Shown in pieces: positions 24,568 to 33,468 of a stretch of DNA of 58,766 nt. This stretch comes from an uncultured Rhodopila sp. (GTDB taxonomy: Bacteria > Pseudomonadota > Alphaproteobacteria > Acetobacterales > Acetobacteraceae), in contig CAINOE010000201.1 of assembly GCA_903851415.1 (NCBI GenBank), forward strand, positions 1-58,766. The letters are read 5' to 3'. Within the stretch, counting starts at the first letter, position 1, and each line of letters starts with the position of its first letter. The notes under the pieces are model-generated. The model had not been told where the DNA came from. It did not search any database and saw nothing but the letters and a program-made list of their open reading frames with translations. Both the position numbers and the translations under genes were made by a program.

Positions 24568-25593
24568 ATGACCGATACCCCACCGAAGGGCCGCCCGAAT
24601 CAGGGGAGACGCCGAGGCTTGAAGAAGGAAGACTGGGAAATCCCGTCCAACCTGCAGCCCGACCCCGGGGATTACTCATTCGACCTGAACCAGGCGCTGA
24701 GGGCTGTCGTCAGCCTGAAGACCTACGTCCCCGCCGACGCCTTCACCGCGAACATGCTGGGGACGGAGCGCAGCGGCAACGGGGTCATGATCAAGGGCAC
24801 CGGCCTGATCGCCACCATCGGCTATCTGATCACCGAGGCCGAGACCATCTGGATCACCACCTCGGAGGGGCAGGCGGTTCCCGGCCATGCGCTGGCCTAT
24901 GACCAGGAAAGCGGTTTCGGGCTGGTGCAGGCGCTGGGAAAGCTCGATGTGCCGTCGCTCGATCTCGGCGATTCGGACCGGCTGAAGGTGGGCGATCAGG
25001 CGGTATTGGCGGCTGGCGGCGGGCGCAGCAAATCGATCGAAACCCGGGTCGTCGGGCGGCAGGAATTTGCCGGATACTGGGAATACGTGCTGGACGACGC
25101 GCTGTTCACCGCGCCCGCGCACCCTTTCTGGGGCGGCTGCGGCCTGATCGGCACCGACGGCAAGCTGATGGGCATCGGGTCGCTGATCATGCAGCAGGGA
25201 GACGGCAAGGGCCACCGCCTGGACATGAACATGGTCGTGCCCATCGGCCTGCTGGGGCCGATTTTGCCGGATCTGCTGAATTACGGCCGGGTCAACCGCC
25301 CGGCGCGGCCGTGGCTCGGCCTGTATGCCACCGACTCGGACGAAACGCTCGTCGTCGGCGGACTGGCGGACAACGGACCGGCGGAGCAGGCCGGGGTGCG
25401 CGCCGGCGACAAGATCCTCATGGTGAATGATGAGGAGATTCCGGACCTCGCCGGCCTGTGGCGGCGCGTCTGGTCGTCGGGCAGCGCGGGCGCCGAGGTG
25501 CGGTTGCGGATCGAGCGGGATGGCTCCCCCAAGCGGGTTTCGGTGCGTTCGGCCGATCGGGTGAGATTTCTCAAGTCGCCGAGGCTGCACTGA
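24568..25593 (+). CDS. HtrA/DegP-like protein with PDZ domain; catalytic triad replaced
   Basis: A 341-residue protein with the S1C (HtrA) fold and a C-terminal PDZ domain (about residues 245-335). Conserved HtrA elements are visible: GNGVMIKGTGLIATIGYLIT, then LDLGDSDRLKVGDQAVLAAG, then NMVVPIGLLGPI and the PDZ core GGLADNGPAEQAGVRAGDKIL. But at the His position TNNHV reads TEAET, at the Asp position the TDLAL-like stretch reads SGFGL, and at the Ser position GNSGGPL reads PFWGGCGL, so all three catalytic residues are replaced. There is no signal peptide, so it is probably cytoplasmic. It is best read as a pseudoprotease scaffold or chaperone, by inference. Confidence 0.8.
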   Translation: MTDTPPKGRPNQGRRRGLKKEDWEIPSNLQPDPGDYSFDLNQALRAVVSLKTYVPADAFTANMLGTERSGNGVMIKGTGLIATIGYLITEAETIWITTSEGQAVPGHALAYDQESGFGLVQALGKLDVPSLDLGDSDRLKVGDQAVLAAGGGRSKSIETRVVGRQEFAGYWEYVLDDALFTAPAHPFWGGCGLIGTDGKLMGIGSLIMQQGDGKGHRLDMNMVVPIGLLGPILPDLLNYGRVNRPARPWLGLYATDSDETLVVGGLADNGPAEQAGVRAGDKILMVNDEEIPDLAGLWRRVWSSGSAGAEVRLRIERDGSPKRVSVRSADRVRFLKSPRLH

Positions 25594-25717
25594 TGGAGTC
25601 GTTGCAATAAGCGCAGCGGCGTGGCAATCGTCCGGAGGTGCATTCCGGTTCAGGGATTGCTTTGCAGCCTGGCTACTCGCACCGCCGGCGCATTGCATGA
25701 TGTAAAGGAATAAACCC

Positions 25718-26371
25718 ATGAGCGGGCTGCGCGGCGCTATCGTCCCGGTGACTCCCTTCCAGCAGAATTGCGCCATCCTTTGGGATGACGACACCAAAAT
25801 CGGCCTTGTCATCGATCCGGGCGGGGATGTGGACCGCATCCTGGAGGCGATCGACAAGACCGGCGCGACGGTGGAGAGAATCCTGCTGACGCATGGCCAC
25901 CTGGACCATGCCGGCGGCGCGGCGGGGCTGCGCGACGCATTGCAGGCGCGCTCGGGCCGCGCGGTGCCGATCGAGGGGCCGGACATCCGCGATAAGTTCC
26001 TGCTTGACGGAGTCGCCGAACAGGCCGCTTCGTTCGGGTTTGAGGCGCGGAACGTTACGCCGGACCGCTGGCTGCGCGAGGGCGACTCGGTGACGTTCGG
26101 GCCGCACCGCTTCGACGTGCTGCACTGCCCGGGCCATACCCCGGGGTCGCTGGTCTACGTCGATCATGCCGCTCGGTTCGCCGTGGTCGGCGACGTGCTG
26201 TTCCAGGGTTCCATCGGCCGCACCGATTTCCCGTACGGCGACCATGCCGCGCTGATCGCGGCGATCACCACCAAGCTGCTGACGCTGGGCGACGATTTTT
26301 CGTTCCTGTCCGGCCATGGTGCCGGCTCGACCATCGGGGCGGAGAAAGCGAGCAACCCATTTCTGCGCTGA
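25718..26371 (+). CDS. MBL-fold metallo-hydrolase (YcbL/glyoxalase II-like)
   Basis: A 217-residue metallo-beta-lactamase-fold hydrolase. The THGHLDHAGG motif (HxHxDH) provides four zinc/iron ligands, CPGHTPGSLVYV adds a His, VVGDVLFQGSIGRTDFP an Asp, and the C-terminal SGHGAGSTIGAEKASNPFL the last His. Related YcbL proteins hydrolyse S-lactoylglutathione. The ATG at 25718 follows AAAGGA. The 3' end overlaps nothing, and the methyltransferase gene follows 74 bp later. Confidence 0.9.
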   Translation: MSGLRGAIVPVTPFQQNCAILWDDDTKIGLVIDPGGDVDRILEAIDKTGATVERILLTHGHLDHAGGAAGLRDALQARSGRAVPIEGPDIRDKFLLDGVAEQAASFGFEARNVTPDRWLREGDSVTFGPHRFDVLHCPGHTPGSLVYVDHAARFAVVGDVLFQGSIGRTDFPYGDHAALIAAITTKLLTLGDDFSFLSGHGAGSTIGAEKASNPFLR

Positions 26372-26445
26372 CCGCCGCCCGTCAGCTTATCCTGCCGCTG
26401 CCGGCGGTTCGCCCCGGCCGGGTCTCGCCGGATGGTTTCCTGGAT

Positions 26446-27597
26446 ATGCTGCGGCGGTTCAGCTTCGATGGGGCGCCGACGGTCGAGGCGGAAGCAGCCG
26501 GGCTGCGGTATTTCGTCAACGCGTTCTGGACGGCGGGGCAGCGGGCCGGGCACAATCTGCACGAGATCAGCTACCGCGCCTGCTTCAAGTCGCAGCTTCC
26601 GGAGTTTTTCGTCGGGCGGCTGACCGGTCCGGGCGACCGGGTGTATGACCCGTTCTCCGGCCGCGGCACCACGGCGGTGCAGGCGGCGCTGATGGGCCGG
26701 GCGCCGGCGGCGAATGACGTCAATCCGCTGAGTGCGATGCTGTGCGCCCCGCGACTCGACCCGCCGGTGCTGGCGGCGGTGGCGGCGCGGCTGGCGGCGA
26801 TCGACCTGTCGCGCGGAGTGAGCGATCCGGGCGAGGCGGATCTGCTGGCGTTCTACCATCCGGAGACGCTGCGGCAGATCACCGCGCTGCGGGGGTATCT
26901 GCTGGGTCGCCCGTTGGACGGCGTCGATGCGTGGATCCGGATGGTGGCGATCAACCGGCTGACGGGGCATTCGCCGGGGTTTTTCTCGGTTTATACCATG
27001 CCGCCGAACCAGGCGGTGTCGGCGGCGTCGCAGCGGAAGATCAACGCGGCGCGCGGGCAGACGCCGCCTGCGCGGGACGTGCGGGCGATCATCCTCAAGA
27101 AGACCCGCTTGCTGCTGGCGGACGGGGCGCCGCCGCCGCATCCTCCGGCGGTGCTGATGACCGGTCCGGCGGAGCGAACGCCGGAGCTGCCAAGCGGGTC
27201 GGTCGACCTGATCGTGACCTCGCCGCCGTTCCTGGATGTGGTGGATTATGCCGGAGACAACTGGCTGCGCGTGTGGTTCGCCGGGATCGACGCAGCTTCG
27301 GTCAAGCTCGATCGGCACAAGGATATCGCGTCGTGGGAGGCGTTCGTCCGCCGTGCTTTCCGGGAGTTCGCCCGGGTGGTTCGCCCGGGCGGGTTCGTTG
27401 CGTTTGAGGTCGGCGAGGTGCGTGGGGGCGTGCTGCTGGAGCGGCATGTGGCGTCCGCGATCAAGGGGCTGCCGTTCGAGGTGCTGGGGGTGATGGTGAA
27501 CCAGCAGGCGTTCACCAAGACGGCGAATTGCTGGGGTGTCAGCAACAACAGCAGCGGGACGAACACCAACCGGATCGTCATGGCGGTGCGGCGGTGA
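26446..27597 (+). CDS. DNA adenine/cytosine-N methyltransferase, orphan
   Basis: A 383-residue AdoMet-dependent DNA methyltransferase of the amino-methyltransferase group. The motif I DPFSGRGTT (about residues 68-76) binds AdoMet, and the catalytic motif IV TSPPFLDVVDY (about residues 246-256) is typical of N6-adenine or N4-cytosine enzymes. FVRRAFREFARVVRPGG follows as in this group. The frame is open upstream but lacks a better start; ATG at 26446 is used. No restriction endonuclease or specificity gene is adjacent, so it is an orphan methyltransferase. The recognition site cannot be predicted. Confidence 0.85.
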   Translation: MLRRFSFDGAPTVEAEAAGLRYFVNAFWTAGQRAGHNLHEISYRACFKSQLPEFFVGRLTGPGDRVYDPFSGRGTTAVQAALMGRAPAANDVNPLSAMLCAPRLDPPVLAAVAARLAAIDLSRGVSDPGEADLLAFYHPETLRQITALRGYLLGRPLDGVDAWIRMVAINRLTGHSPGFFSVYTMPPNQAVSAASQRKINAARGQTPPARDVRAIILKKTRLLLADGAPPPHPPAVLMTGPAERTPELPSGSVDLIVTSPPFLDVVDYAGDNWLRVWFAGIDAASVKLDRHKDIASWEAFVRRAFREFARVVRPGGFVAFEVGEVRGGVLLERHVASAIKGLPFEVLGVMVNQQAFTKTANCWGVSNNSSGTNTNRIVMAVRR

Positions 27598-27665
27598 TGG
27601 CGGGCCCCGGGCGATTTCACGCCGTGCTATAGTAACGCCTGAAGAGGTTCGATCGAGGATAACAG

Positions 27666-28430
27666 GTGGACCAGCTCATTCAGCGCATCGCCGGGAAGAA
27701 AGCTGCGCTGGACCTGGTGCGCGCCCGCGCGCCGGGAGGCCTGAGGAATTTCGAGCATCTTCAGGATCTCGAACTTACATACACCTCCAACGCCATCGAG
27801 GGTAACACGCTGACGGCTGCCGAGACGATGCTGGTCATCGAGCAGGGCATCACCGTGGGCGGCAAGCCGCTCAAGGATCACCTCGAGGCGGTCGATCATT
27901 TCGAGGCCCTGCGTTACGTGCGCGAACTTGCGCGTCGGGCCGCTCCGCTGACGGAAATCGATTTGCGCAACCTGCATCGCCTGGTGATGCTGCGATCAGG
28001 TCATGAGATTGCGGGGCGCTATGCCGATCAGGGCCGATATATATTGACGGATGGCGGGCGCCACGTTTTTCCGTCTCCGGCTGAAGTCCCGGCCCGGATG
28101 GGGGATTTCGCGCGTTGGCTGGCCGCCGCGGGCGCCTCGCCGGAAACGGCGTTCGCCGCGCACCGGCAACTGGTCGAGATCCATCCCTTCAACGACGGCA
28201 ATGGCCGCACGGCAAGGCTGCTGATGAACCTGATCCTGCTCCGCGGCGGCTATCCGCCGGTGGCCGTCCGGCCGCAGGACCGCGCCGCCTATATCCACGC
28301 CCTGCAAGAGGCCCAGGCCGGGCGCGGCACGGATGCGTTTGACCGGTTGCTCTATGAGCGGCTGGATGAGACGCTTGATGACCATCTTGGTGCGGCTCGG
28401 CAAGCATCGGGGGCTGATCGGGAGGCTTAG
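27666..28430 (+). CDS. Class II Fic-family AMP transferase
   Basis: A 254-residue Fic protein. The inhibitory helix motif (S/T)xxxE(G/N) is present as SNAIEG at residues 41-46, N-terminal to the Fic core, so the protein is class II and self-inhibited in cis. The catalytic motif HPFNDGNGRTAR is intact (residues 173-184), with the flap region upstream. Fic proteins transfer AMP or other nucleotide parts to target hydroxyls. A GTG at 27666, with GAGG upstream, is the start. It follows the methyltransferase gene with a 68-bp gap. Confidence 0.93.
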   Translation: MDQLIQRIAGKKAALDLVRARAPGGLRNFEHLQDLELTYTSNAIEGNTLTAAETMLVIEQGITVGGKPLKDHLEAVDHFEALRYVRELARRAAPLTEIDLRNLHRLVMLRSGHEIAGRYADQGRYILTDGGRHVFPSPAEVPARMGDFARWLAAAGASPETAFAAHRQLVEIHPFNDGNGRTARLLMNLILLRGGYPPVAVRPQDRAAYIHALQEAQAGRGTDAFDRLLYERLDETLDDHLGAARQASGADREA

Positions 28431-28963
28431 CTAGCGATAGGGGCTATGTAAAGGCTTCCTCGTCCGTCGGTGCCTGTCCGTCCTCATGATTTCAACCGGG
28501 CGTCACCCCTTGTTATGCATCAAATCCTCCCACTGACTCTGAGATAAAGTTATCCAGGCTATTCAATTGTTGTCTCGGTCGCCGAGATCGAAGCGACCAG
28601 GCGGTGGCTAGCCTCGAAGGCAAGAATATACGTCAGCGGACCAATTCAAGCGAATAGTCTGTTCCGATTATGCACCGGCGTGAGGAGTTGGGAACCGGTG
28701 GCCCCTTCTGGCCGGTGGGATCACCCATCCGATTAGTTCGGGCGGTTAGTGGCAGCCGACTTAAAGATTGCGCGGTGCAAAATTTCCCATTGAAGATGGT
28801 GGGTGCGCAAGCGACACATCTCAGGCGCCGAGTCGGCCCACGCAGGCATCACAAAAGCGTGTATCAGCGGATAGATCGGTAGACACAGACAACGCATCTG
28901 TATGTTATGATGCGAGGTCGAGCCGAGTAGGCTATGCTCGTTTTGTGACGGGAGCGTGTAGAC
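28431..28963. other. Long AT-richer intergenic region, no gene seen
   Basis: A 533-bp gap between fic and the beta-helix repeat gene. Its base composition is visibly less GC-rich than the flanks, as is that of the next gene. Short frames exist on the plus strand, but none has both a convincing start and a protein-like product. It may hold the promoter of the repeat protein and the edge of an acquired segment. Confidence 0.5.
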
Positions 28964-31036
28964 ATGGCTGGAACAACGATTAGTGCCTCAAGCACCGTCG
29001 GCATCCAACTGAGTTTGCCAAGTCAGAACCCGGTCATCGTCACCTCGACTGGTACTATCGACACAACTGGTTCGTATGCCATCAGCGACACGGCGGCCGC
29101 GACTATCGCCGCGGATATGATTACGAATGACGGAGTATTGCAAGGCCAGTATGGTATCGAATTCAACGGGACTTCCGCTGTGGGAGTGGTCGATAACCTT
29201 GGTAGGATCGTCGGGACCACTGAGAATGCTATCTATTTAGAGGACGAAGGTGATGTCGCCAACGGTAGCGCCACCGACACCACCGCCACCATAGCCACCA
29301 CTTCAAGTGGAAATGCCATTGCTGCCATTTTGTTCACCCCCCATCCGGAAGGTGATGACTTAGTTATCAATTACGGTACGATTTCCTCGCCTCAGGGTGC
29401 GTCCGACGCCATTTCGATGGATGCAGGCCAAGAAAATACCGTAATCAACTACGGCACTATCGCCGCCGGCTACTTCGGAGTGGTAACGTCCGGCTCCGGC
29501 CCAGCGACGGTCACCAACGGCAATACTACTGACACAAAAGCCGTCATTGCTGGTATCTTCTTCGAAGGCGCATTGGAGACCGACGTAGTTACCAATTACG
29601 GCACTATCTCGAGCGACATCAACGCCAGCGACGGAATCGAAGCCGCCGGGTCGTTAACGGTCAGCAACTCCGGCACAATCATCGGACCCGACTGCGGCAT
29701 TTTCGCAGGCGGCCCTGGAAGCGTGACCAATTCCGGGTCAATCGCCGAAATCTATGGCGGAGGTCCCGGCATCCAATTGGCCGCTGGCGGCAGCATCGCA
29801 AATGGCAGCGCTACTGATACGACAGCTTCAATCGTCGGTGGTACCGGTATTATACTTGGATATGTCGGCGGTACTGGTCCGGTTATACAAACGCCGAGCC
29901 AAGTGACTAATTTCGGCACCATCGACGGGACCGATGGCGACGCGATTTCGACAAACGACAGCGGTCCCGTGTCCATAACTAACGGCAGCGCTACCGATAC
30001 GCGAGCACTAATCACCTCGACATTTTGGAGTATCGCCACAGGCGCTGCAACGCTTGCCAACTTTGGCACCATCACAAATATCTCGGCGGGCGGTGCAGCA
30101 TCGGTCGATATGGGTGGAGGGAGCAGTATCACAAATGGCAGCACGTCTGACACCGTTGCTACCATCGACGGCGGTGTAGCCGTTAGTACTAATTCCAACA
30201 GCACACTTAACAATTTTGGAACGATTTCTGCGTCGAACGGCTCCGCGGTTGGCTTGGCAGGCAACCTCACCAACGGCAGCGCGGTCGATGTAAAAGCGTC
30301 AATTGCCGGAAGTGCGGGTGGTGTAAGCGACAGCGGCGGGACAGTGATGAACTTCGGAACCATTGATGGCGCGGCCGACGACGGCGTTGCTCTTGGTTCA
30401 GGAACTATCGACAACTACGGAACCATATCGGGCGGGCTGGCCGGCATCACTACCGGTAACGGGGCAAACATCGTCAATAGTGGGACGATAGAGAGCAGCA
30501 CGACGGCTGGATCTGCACTTTACTTTCTGACGACGGGAGGGACTTTGGTGAATGACGCTGGGGGCGTCATCGGAACCACCAACGGCGGCCTCGCAACGGT
30601 CGTGAATGACGGCACCATCGCTGCTGGCGGACTTGACGTCCTTTCATCCGTTGACCCGTCGAGTTCCGGCGTCTTCCAATTGACCGGGAAGAGCACACTG
30701 GAGATTGCGGCTTATCTGGGAACAAATCTCAAGATCCAATTCCTCGGCAGCACGCCGACTAATGAGCTAATCATCGACAACGCGGCGAACTTTGGCAAAA
30801 ACGTGGGTTTGCCGTCCTATGCCGGGCCTCTGCTGGAGGGCTTCGCCGCTGGCGACCAAATCGTTCTAAGGGCTGTCTACTCCGCTCTCACGCTTGCCTA
30901 TTCTGTCGGCAGTAACGGAGACGGCGACTTGCAAGTTTCCAGCGGCGGCAACGCGGTGGCGACGCTGCTGTTCCAGAACTCGTCGTTAGGTTCAGGAACC
31001 TTTCATGTGAACGGCAACGTGATCACCCACAGTTAA
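28964..31036 (+). CDS. Large beta-helix repeat protein, likely surface or secreted
   Basis: A 690-residue protein with no signal peptide. It consists of alternating repeats: NGSATDTTATI-like motifs (6 copies, variants NGNTTDTKAVI, NGSTSDTVATI, NGSAVDVKASI) and N(Y/F/S)GTI motifs (about 12 copies), spaced to suggest a right-handed beta-helix from about residue 20 to 560. The last 130 residues are a different domain, ending in VNGNVITHS. The ATG at 28964 has GGGAG upstream. Such repeats occur in adhesin-like and filamentous proteins; secretion by a type I system or other leaderless route is an inference, since no RTX nonapeptides are seen. Codon use is more AT-rich than the flanks, suggesting transfer. 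Confidence 0.8.
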   Translation: MAGTTISASSTVGIQLSLPSQNPVIVTSTGTIDTTGSYAISDTAAATIAADMITNDGVLQGQYGIEFNGTSAVGVVDNLGRIVGTTENAIYLEDEGDVANGSATDTTATIATTSSGNAIAAILFTPHPEGDDLVINYGTISSPQGASDAISMDAGQENTVINYGTIAAGYFGVVTSGSGPATVTNGNTTDTKAVIAGIFFEGALETDVVTNYGTISSDINASDGIEAAGSLTVSNSGTIIGPDCGIFAGGPGSVTNSGSIAEIYGGGPGIQLAAGGSIANGSATDTTASIVGGTGIILGYVGGTGPVIQTPSQVTNFGTIDGTDGDAISTNDSGPVSITNGSATDTRALITSTFWSIATGAATLANFGTITNISAGGAASVDMGGGSSITNGSTSDTVATIDGGVAVSTNSNSTLNNFGTISASNGSAVGLAGNLTNGSAVDVKASIAGSAGGVSDSGGTVMNFGTIDGAADDGVALGSGTIDNYGTISGGLAGITTGNGANIVNSGTIESSTTAGSALYFLTTGGTLVNDAGGVIGTTNGGLATVVNDGTIAAGGLDVLSSVDPSSSGVFQLTGKSTLEIAAYLGTNLKIQFLGSTPTNELIIDNAANFGKNVGLPSYAGPLLEGFAAGDQIVLRAVYSALTLAYSVGSNGDGDLQVSSGGNAVATLLFQNSSLGSGTFHVNGNVITHS

Positions 31037-31154
31037 AGCCAGCGCGTTGCACGAGTGGCCATCGCAATGCCGTTCGGGCGGGTTCCTCTACTAGAGGCCA
31101 CTAAGCATCCCGTCGTCCGCCGCCAAACTGTTACGCTGCTTCCTAGCGGTTGTT

Positions 31155-31274
31155 TTGATCGGTCGCCCGATCGGCTTCGCGCTCTTGCTCAGCGGCACGC
31201 TGACGGTGGCCGCCGGCTGCTATCAGGCGCAGCCGGTCCTGCCCGGCGACCACAGCGGACGGCTACAGAAATAG
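31155..31274 (+). CDS. Possible tiny lipoprotein
   Basis: A 39-codon frame starting at TTG 31155 after an in-frame stop further upstream. The product has a hydrophobic stretch (IGFALLLSGTLTVAAGC) ending in a lipobox-like AAGC, followed by a short tail. No clear ribosome-binding site was found, so this is doubtful, but the lipobox pattern is specific. Confidence 0.3.
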   Translation: MIGRPIGFALLLSGTLTVAAGCYQAQPVLPGDHSGRLQK

Positions 31275-31313
31275 GATAGGGTTCGGCTGAGATGATAAAG
31301 GGAGTTCTTATCT

Positions 31314-31598
31314 ATGATTGACACTAAATGGATTGCCCCCGTAGCGCTGATCCTTTCGTTAGCAGGGTGCCAGGACGAGATGCTTTCGAATGACCGCATG
31401 GCTTCCTCCATCGCCGGCACCTTGGGCGTTCCAGTGTCGCAAGTGACGCTGTCCGACAGGCGTTCCGACGGACCAACAAACACCTACGTTATTGCACATG
31501 TGGTCGGCGGGAAGAGTTACGCTTGCACGGTCAACGGCGGTGGTCTGTTGGCGGCTGGGATGGTCAATCCGCCCTCCTGCCAGCCCACGGCTCAATAA
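31314..31598 (+). CDS. Small predicted lipoprotein
   Basis: A 94-residue predicted lipoprotein. The N terminus MIDTKWIAPVALILSLAGC has a signal with lipobox LAGC at Cys19. The mature part includes YVIAHVVGGKSYACTVNGG and ends in PSCQPTAQ, with two Cys that may pair. A ribosome-binding site GGGAG lies before the ATG at 31314. No domain is recognised. Confidence 0.7.
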   Translation: MIDTKWIAPVALILSLAGCQDEMLSNDRMASSIAGTLGVPVSQVTLSDRRSDGPTNTYVIAHVVGGKSYACTVNGGGLLAAGMVNPPSCQPTAQ

Positions 31599-31630
31599 GT
31601 GCCGGGCAGAGGCGCTGCGCCTGGTTAGGC

Positions 31631-32017
31631 CTACCAAAGCCGCCGGACGCCGTAGACGTCGAAGGGCCGTTCATTCGACACCAGAACCATCCCGTCAAGC
31701 ATGGCCTGTGCGATCAGCATGCGATCGAACGGGTCCTTGTGCGGGCCTGGCAGTCCTCCCGCCGCTTGCCCATGCTCAAAGCTTACCGGGAGGCCGGCGA
31801 AGCCTTGGTCCGCGAGAACGGCCGCGAGATTCACAAGCGCCGCCGCTGCGCCGGGCAGTTTCCCGATGCGAACCTTCGTAGCAATCTCCCATGCCGAGGC
31901 CGCGCTGACAAAAATCTTGCTCGCGTTGTCACCGATAGCGTTGCGGGCGGTCTGTGAAAGTGCCGGGTCTCCGGCGATCCACCAGAGAAATACATGCGTG
32001 TCGAGCAGCAGATCCAA
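31631..32017 (-). CDS. PIN-domain toxin (VapC-like), partner of Phd-type antitoxin
   Basis: A 128-residue PIN-domain RNase. Residues visible: LLLDTHVFLWW (Asp), SAASAWEIATKVRIGKL (Glu), KDPFDRMLIAQA (Asp), and SNERPFDVY near the end. The start is a TTG at 32017, just after the antitoxin stop. The length and the four-acid layout suggest an intact toxin. Together with the Phd/YefM-type gene it makes a two-gene module read on the minus strand. Confidence 0.88.
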   Translation of the reverse strand: MDLLLDTHVFLWWIAGDPALSQTARNAIGDNASKIFVSAASAWEIATKVRIGKLPGAAAALVNLAAVLADQGFAGLPVSFEHGQAAGGLPGPHKDPFDRMLIAQAMLDGMVLVSNERPFDVYGVRRLW

Positions 32018-32020
32018 TAT

Positions 32021-32254
32021 CTACTGCTCCCACGCCGCCAGTTCGTCGTCGGGCAACGGCTCGAAAAACTCCGGCCCCACCGAAAATACCCCGCGCATCG
32101 CGCCGAACTGGCGCTTCGGCTCAACCGGCTTATACGGAACGATCTTGGCGATCGGCACGTTGCCCCGGGCCAGGATGATTTCCTCGCCTGCCTCGACCCG
32201 CGCGACAAGCTGTGAGAGCGTCGTCTTCGCGGTGTGGATGGTAACGGTGTCCAT
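32021..32254 (-). CDS. Phd/YefM-family antitoxin
   Basis: A 77-residue Phd/YefM antitoxin. MDTVTIHTAKTTLSQLVARV and EAGEEIILARGNVPIAKIV form the N-terminal DNA-binding part typical of the family. The C terminus (GVFSVGPEFFEPLPDDE) resembles that of a second Phd-like antitoxin at 46.9 kb, with which it also shares operator-like repeats upstream. It would bind the PIN-domain toxin encoded just downstream. Confidence 0.88.
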   Translation of the reverse strand: MDTVTIHTAKTTLSQLVARVEAGEEIILARGNVPIAKIVPYKPVEPKRQFGAMRGVFSVGPEFFEPLPDDELAAWEQ

Positions 32255-32266
32255 ATTCGTCTCTCC

Positions 32267-32290
32267 TAGCTAACCCAATTTAGCTAACCC
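32267..32290. promoter_or_regulatory. Operator-like repeats upstream of Phd-PIN module
   Basis: Two direct repeats of TAGCTAACCC (32267-32276 and 32281-32290), 14 bp apart start to start, lie 12 bp upstream of the antitoxin start on the minus strand. Their core TAGCTAA, with the flank GGGTTAGCTA, recurs upstream of a similar module at 46.8 kb. A Phd-type autorepressor is the probable binder. Confidence 0.6.
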
Positions 32291-32368
32291 ACTCGTCCGC
32301 CGCAACCCCCAGCCTCCCGGCTTGCGCCACTCCCGCGCCGGTCTACGCTTCCCCGCGGAGGAACCCTC

Positions 32369-33460
32369 ATGAAGATCGCCAGCTTCGAAGCCGCCACCTT
32401 GCGCATTCCGGAAGACGACCCCCTGGCCGGCATGCCGGAAGAAGTGGGCCGCACCCGCCCGGTGGTCATCCTGCGCCTGCGCACCGACTCCGGCATCGAG
32501 GGCATCGGCCTGACCTTCTACGCCGGCAAGATGACCGGCAGCCTGCGCGTCGCGGTGGAGGAACTCGCCGCGCTGACCATCGGCGAGGACCCGCTGCGGA
32601 TCGAGCACATCGTCGCCAAGCTGCACGCCGCCGCCGACACGTGCGGCCCCGGCGGCATCTTCACCCTCGCGGTCTCGGCGATCGACATCGCGCTGTGGGA
32701 CATCAAGGGCAAGGCGCTCGACCAGCCGCTGTGGAAGCTGCTCGGCGGCCACCGCGACCGGGTGCCGGCCTATGCATCAGGCTCGCTGCGGCGCGGGCTG
32801 ACGCATGACCAGGCGCAGAAGGCGGCGGAGACCCTGGTGCAAAAGGGGTTCCGGGAGATGAAGACCCAGATGGCGCTGCCCGGCAACCCGCCGCCGTCCG
32901 AGGAGGTCCGCCGCGTCCGCGTGGTGCGGGAGGCCATCGGCCCGGACATCAAGCTGATGTGCGACATCAACCAGCGCTGGCGGCCGGAGCAGGCGATCGA
33001 TATCGGCAGCCGGTGCGAGGATGTCGGGCTGTTCTGGCTGGAGGATGTCACGACGGCGGACGACTACGCCGGGCTGGCGCGGGTGACCGCGGCGCTGAAG
33101 ACGCCGATCGCCGGGGGTGAGTACGTGTGGGGGATCGTGCCGTTCCGGCATATGCTGGAGGCCCGGTCGGTCGATATCGTCATGATCGACATCTGCCGGG
33201 CGGGCGGGGTGACTCAATGGATGAAAATCGCCGGCATGGCGGAGGCGTTCAACCTGCCGGTGGTCAGCCACGTGATGCCGGAAATGCTGGTGCATCTGGT
33301 CGCCGCCTGCCCGAACGGGCTGACGGTGGAATACATGCCGTGGATGCTGTGTTTGTACGAAGAAACCCCGGCGCTGGAGAACGGGCAGTTGGTGCTGCCG
33401 GACAAGCCCGGGCTGGGGTTGCGGTTCGACGAGACGGCGGTGGCGCGGTTCAGGGTGTGA
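32369..33460 (+). CDS. Enolase-superfamily dehydratase/racemase (mandelate racemase group)
   Basis: A 363-residue enolase-superfamily protein. Sequence signs: FREMKTQMAL with the KxK-like Lys, CDINQRW, WLEDVT and GGEY supply the metal-binding Asp, Glu and Glu, and DICRAGGVTQWMKIAG and SHVMPEM complete the barrel, with His in the SHVMPE segment. The pattern fits mandelate racemase, muconate-lactonizing or acid-sugar dehydratase members. With the IlvD-type dehydratase elsewhere in the window it suggests sugar-acid use, by inference. The start ATG at 32369 follows GGAGGAA. Confidence 0.9.
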   Translation: MKIASFEAATLRIPEDDPLAGMPEEVGRTRPVVILRLRTDSGIEGIGLTFYAGKMTGSLRVAVEELAALTIGEDPLRIEHIVAKLHAAADTCGPGGIFTLAVSAIDIALWDIKGKALDQPLWKLLGGHRDRVPAYASGSLRRGLTHDQAQKAAETLVQKGFREMKTQMALPGNPPPSEEVRRVRVVREAIGPDIKLMCDINQRWRPEQAIDIGSRCEDVGLFWLEDVTTADDYAGLARVTAALKTPIAGGEYVWGIVPFRHMLEARSVDIVMIDICRAGGVTQWMKIAGMAEAFNLPVVSHVMPEMLVHLVAACPNGLTVEYMPWMLCLYEETPALENGQLVLPDKPGLGLRFDETAVARFRV

Positions 33461-33468
33461 GGCAGCCA

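Noticed and set aside
28670..28882. A 70-codon plus-strand frame in the AT-richer gap
   Set aside because: No ribosome-binding site and no recognisable product; left as noncoding.
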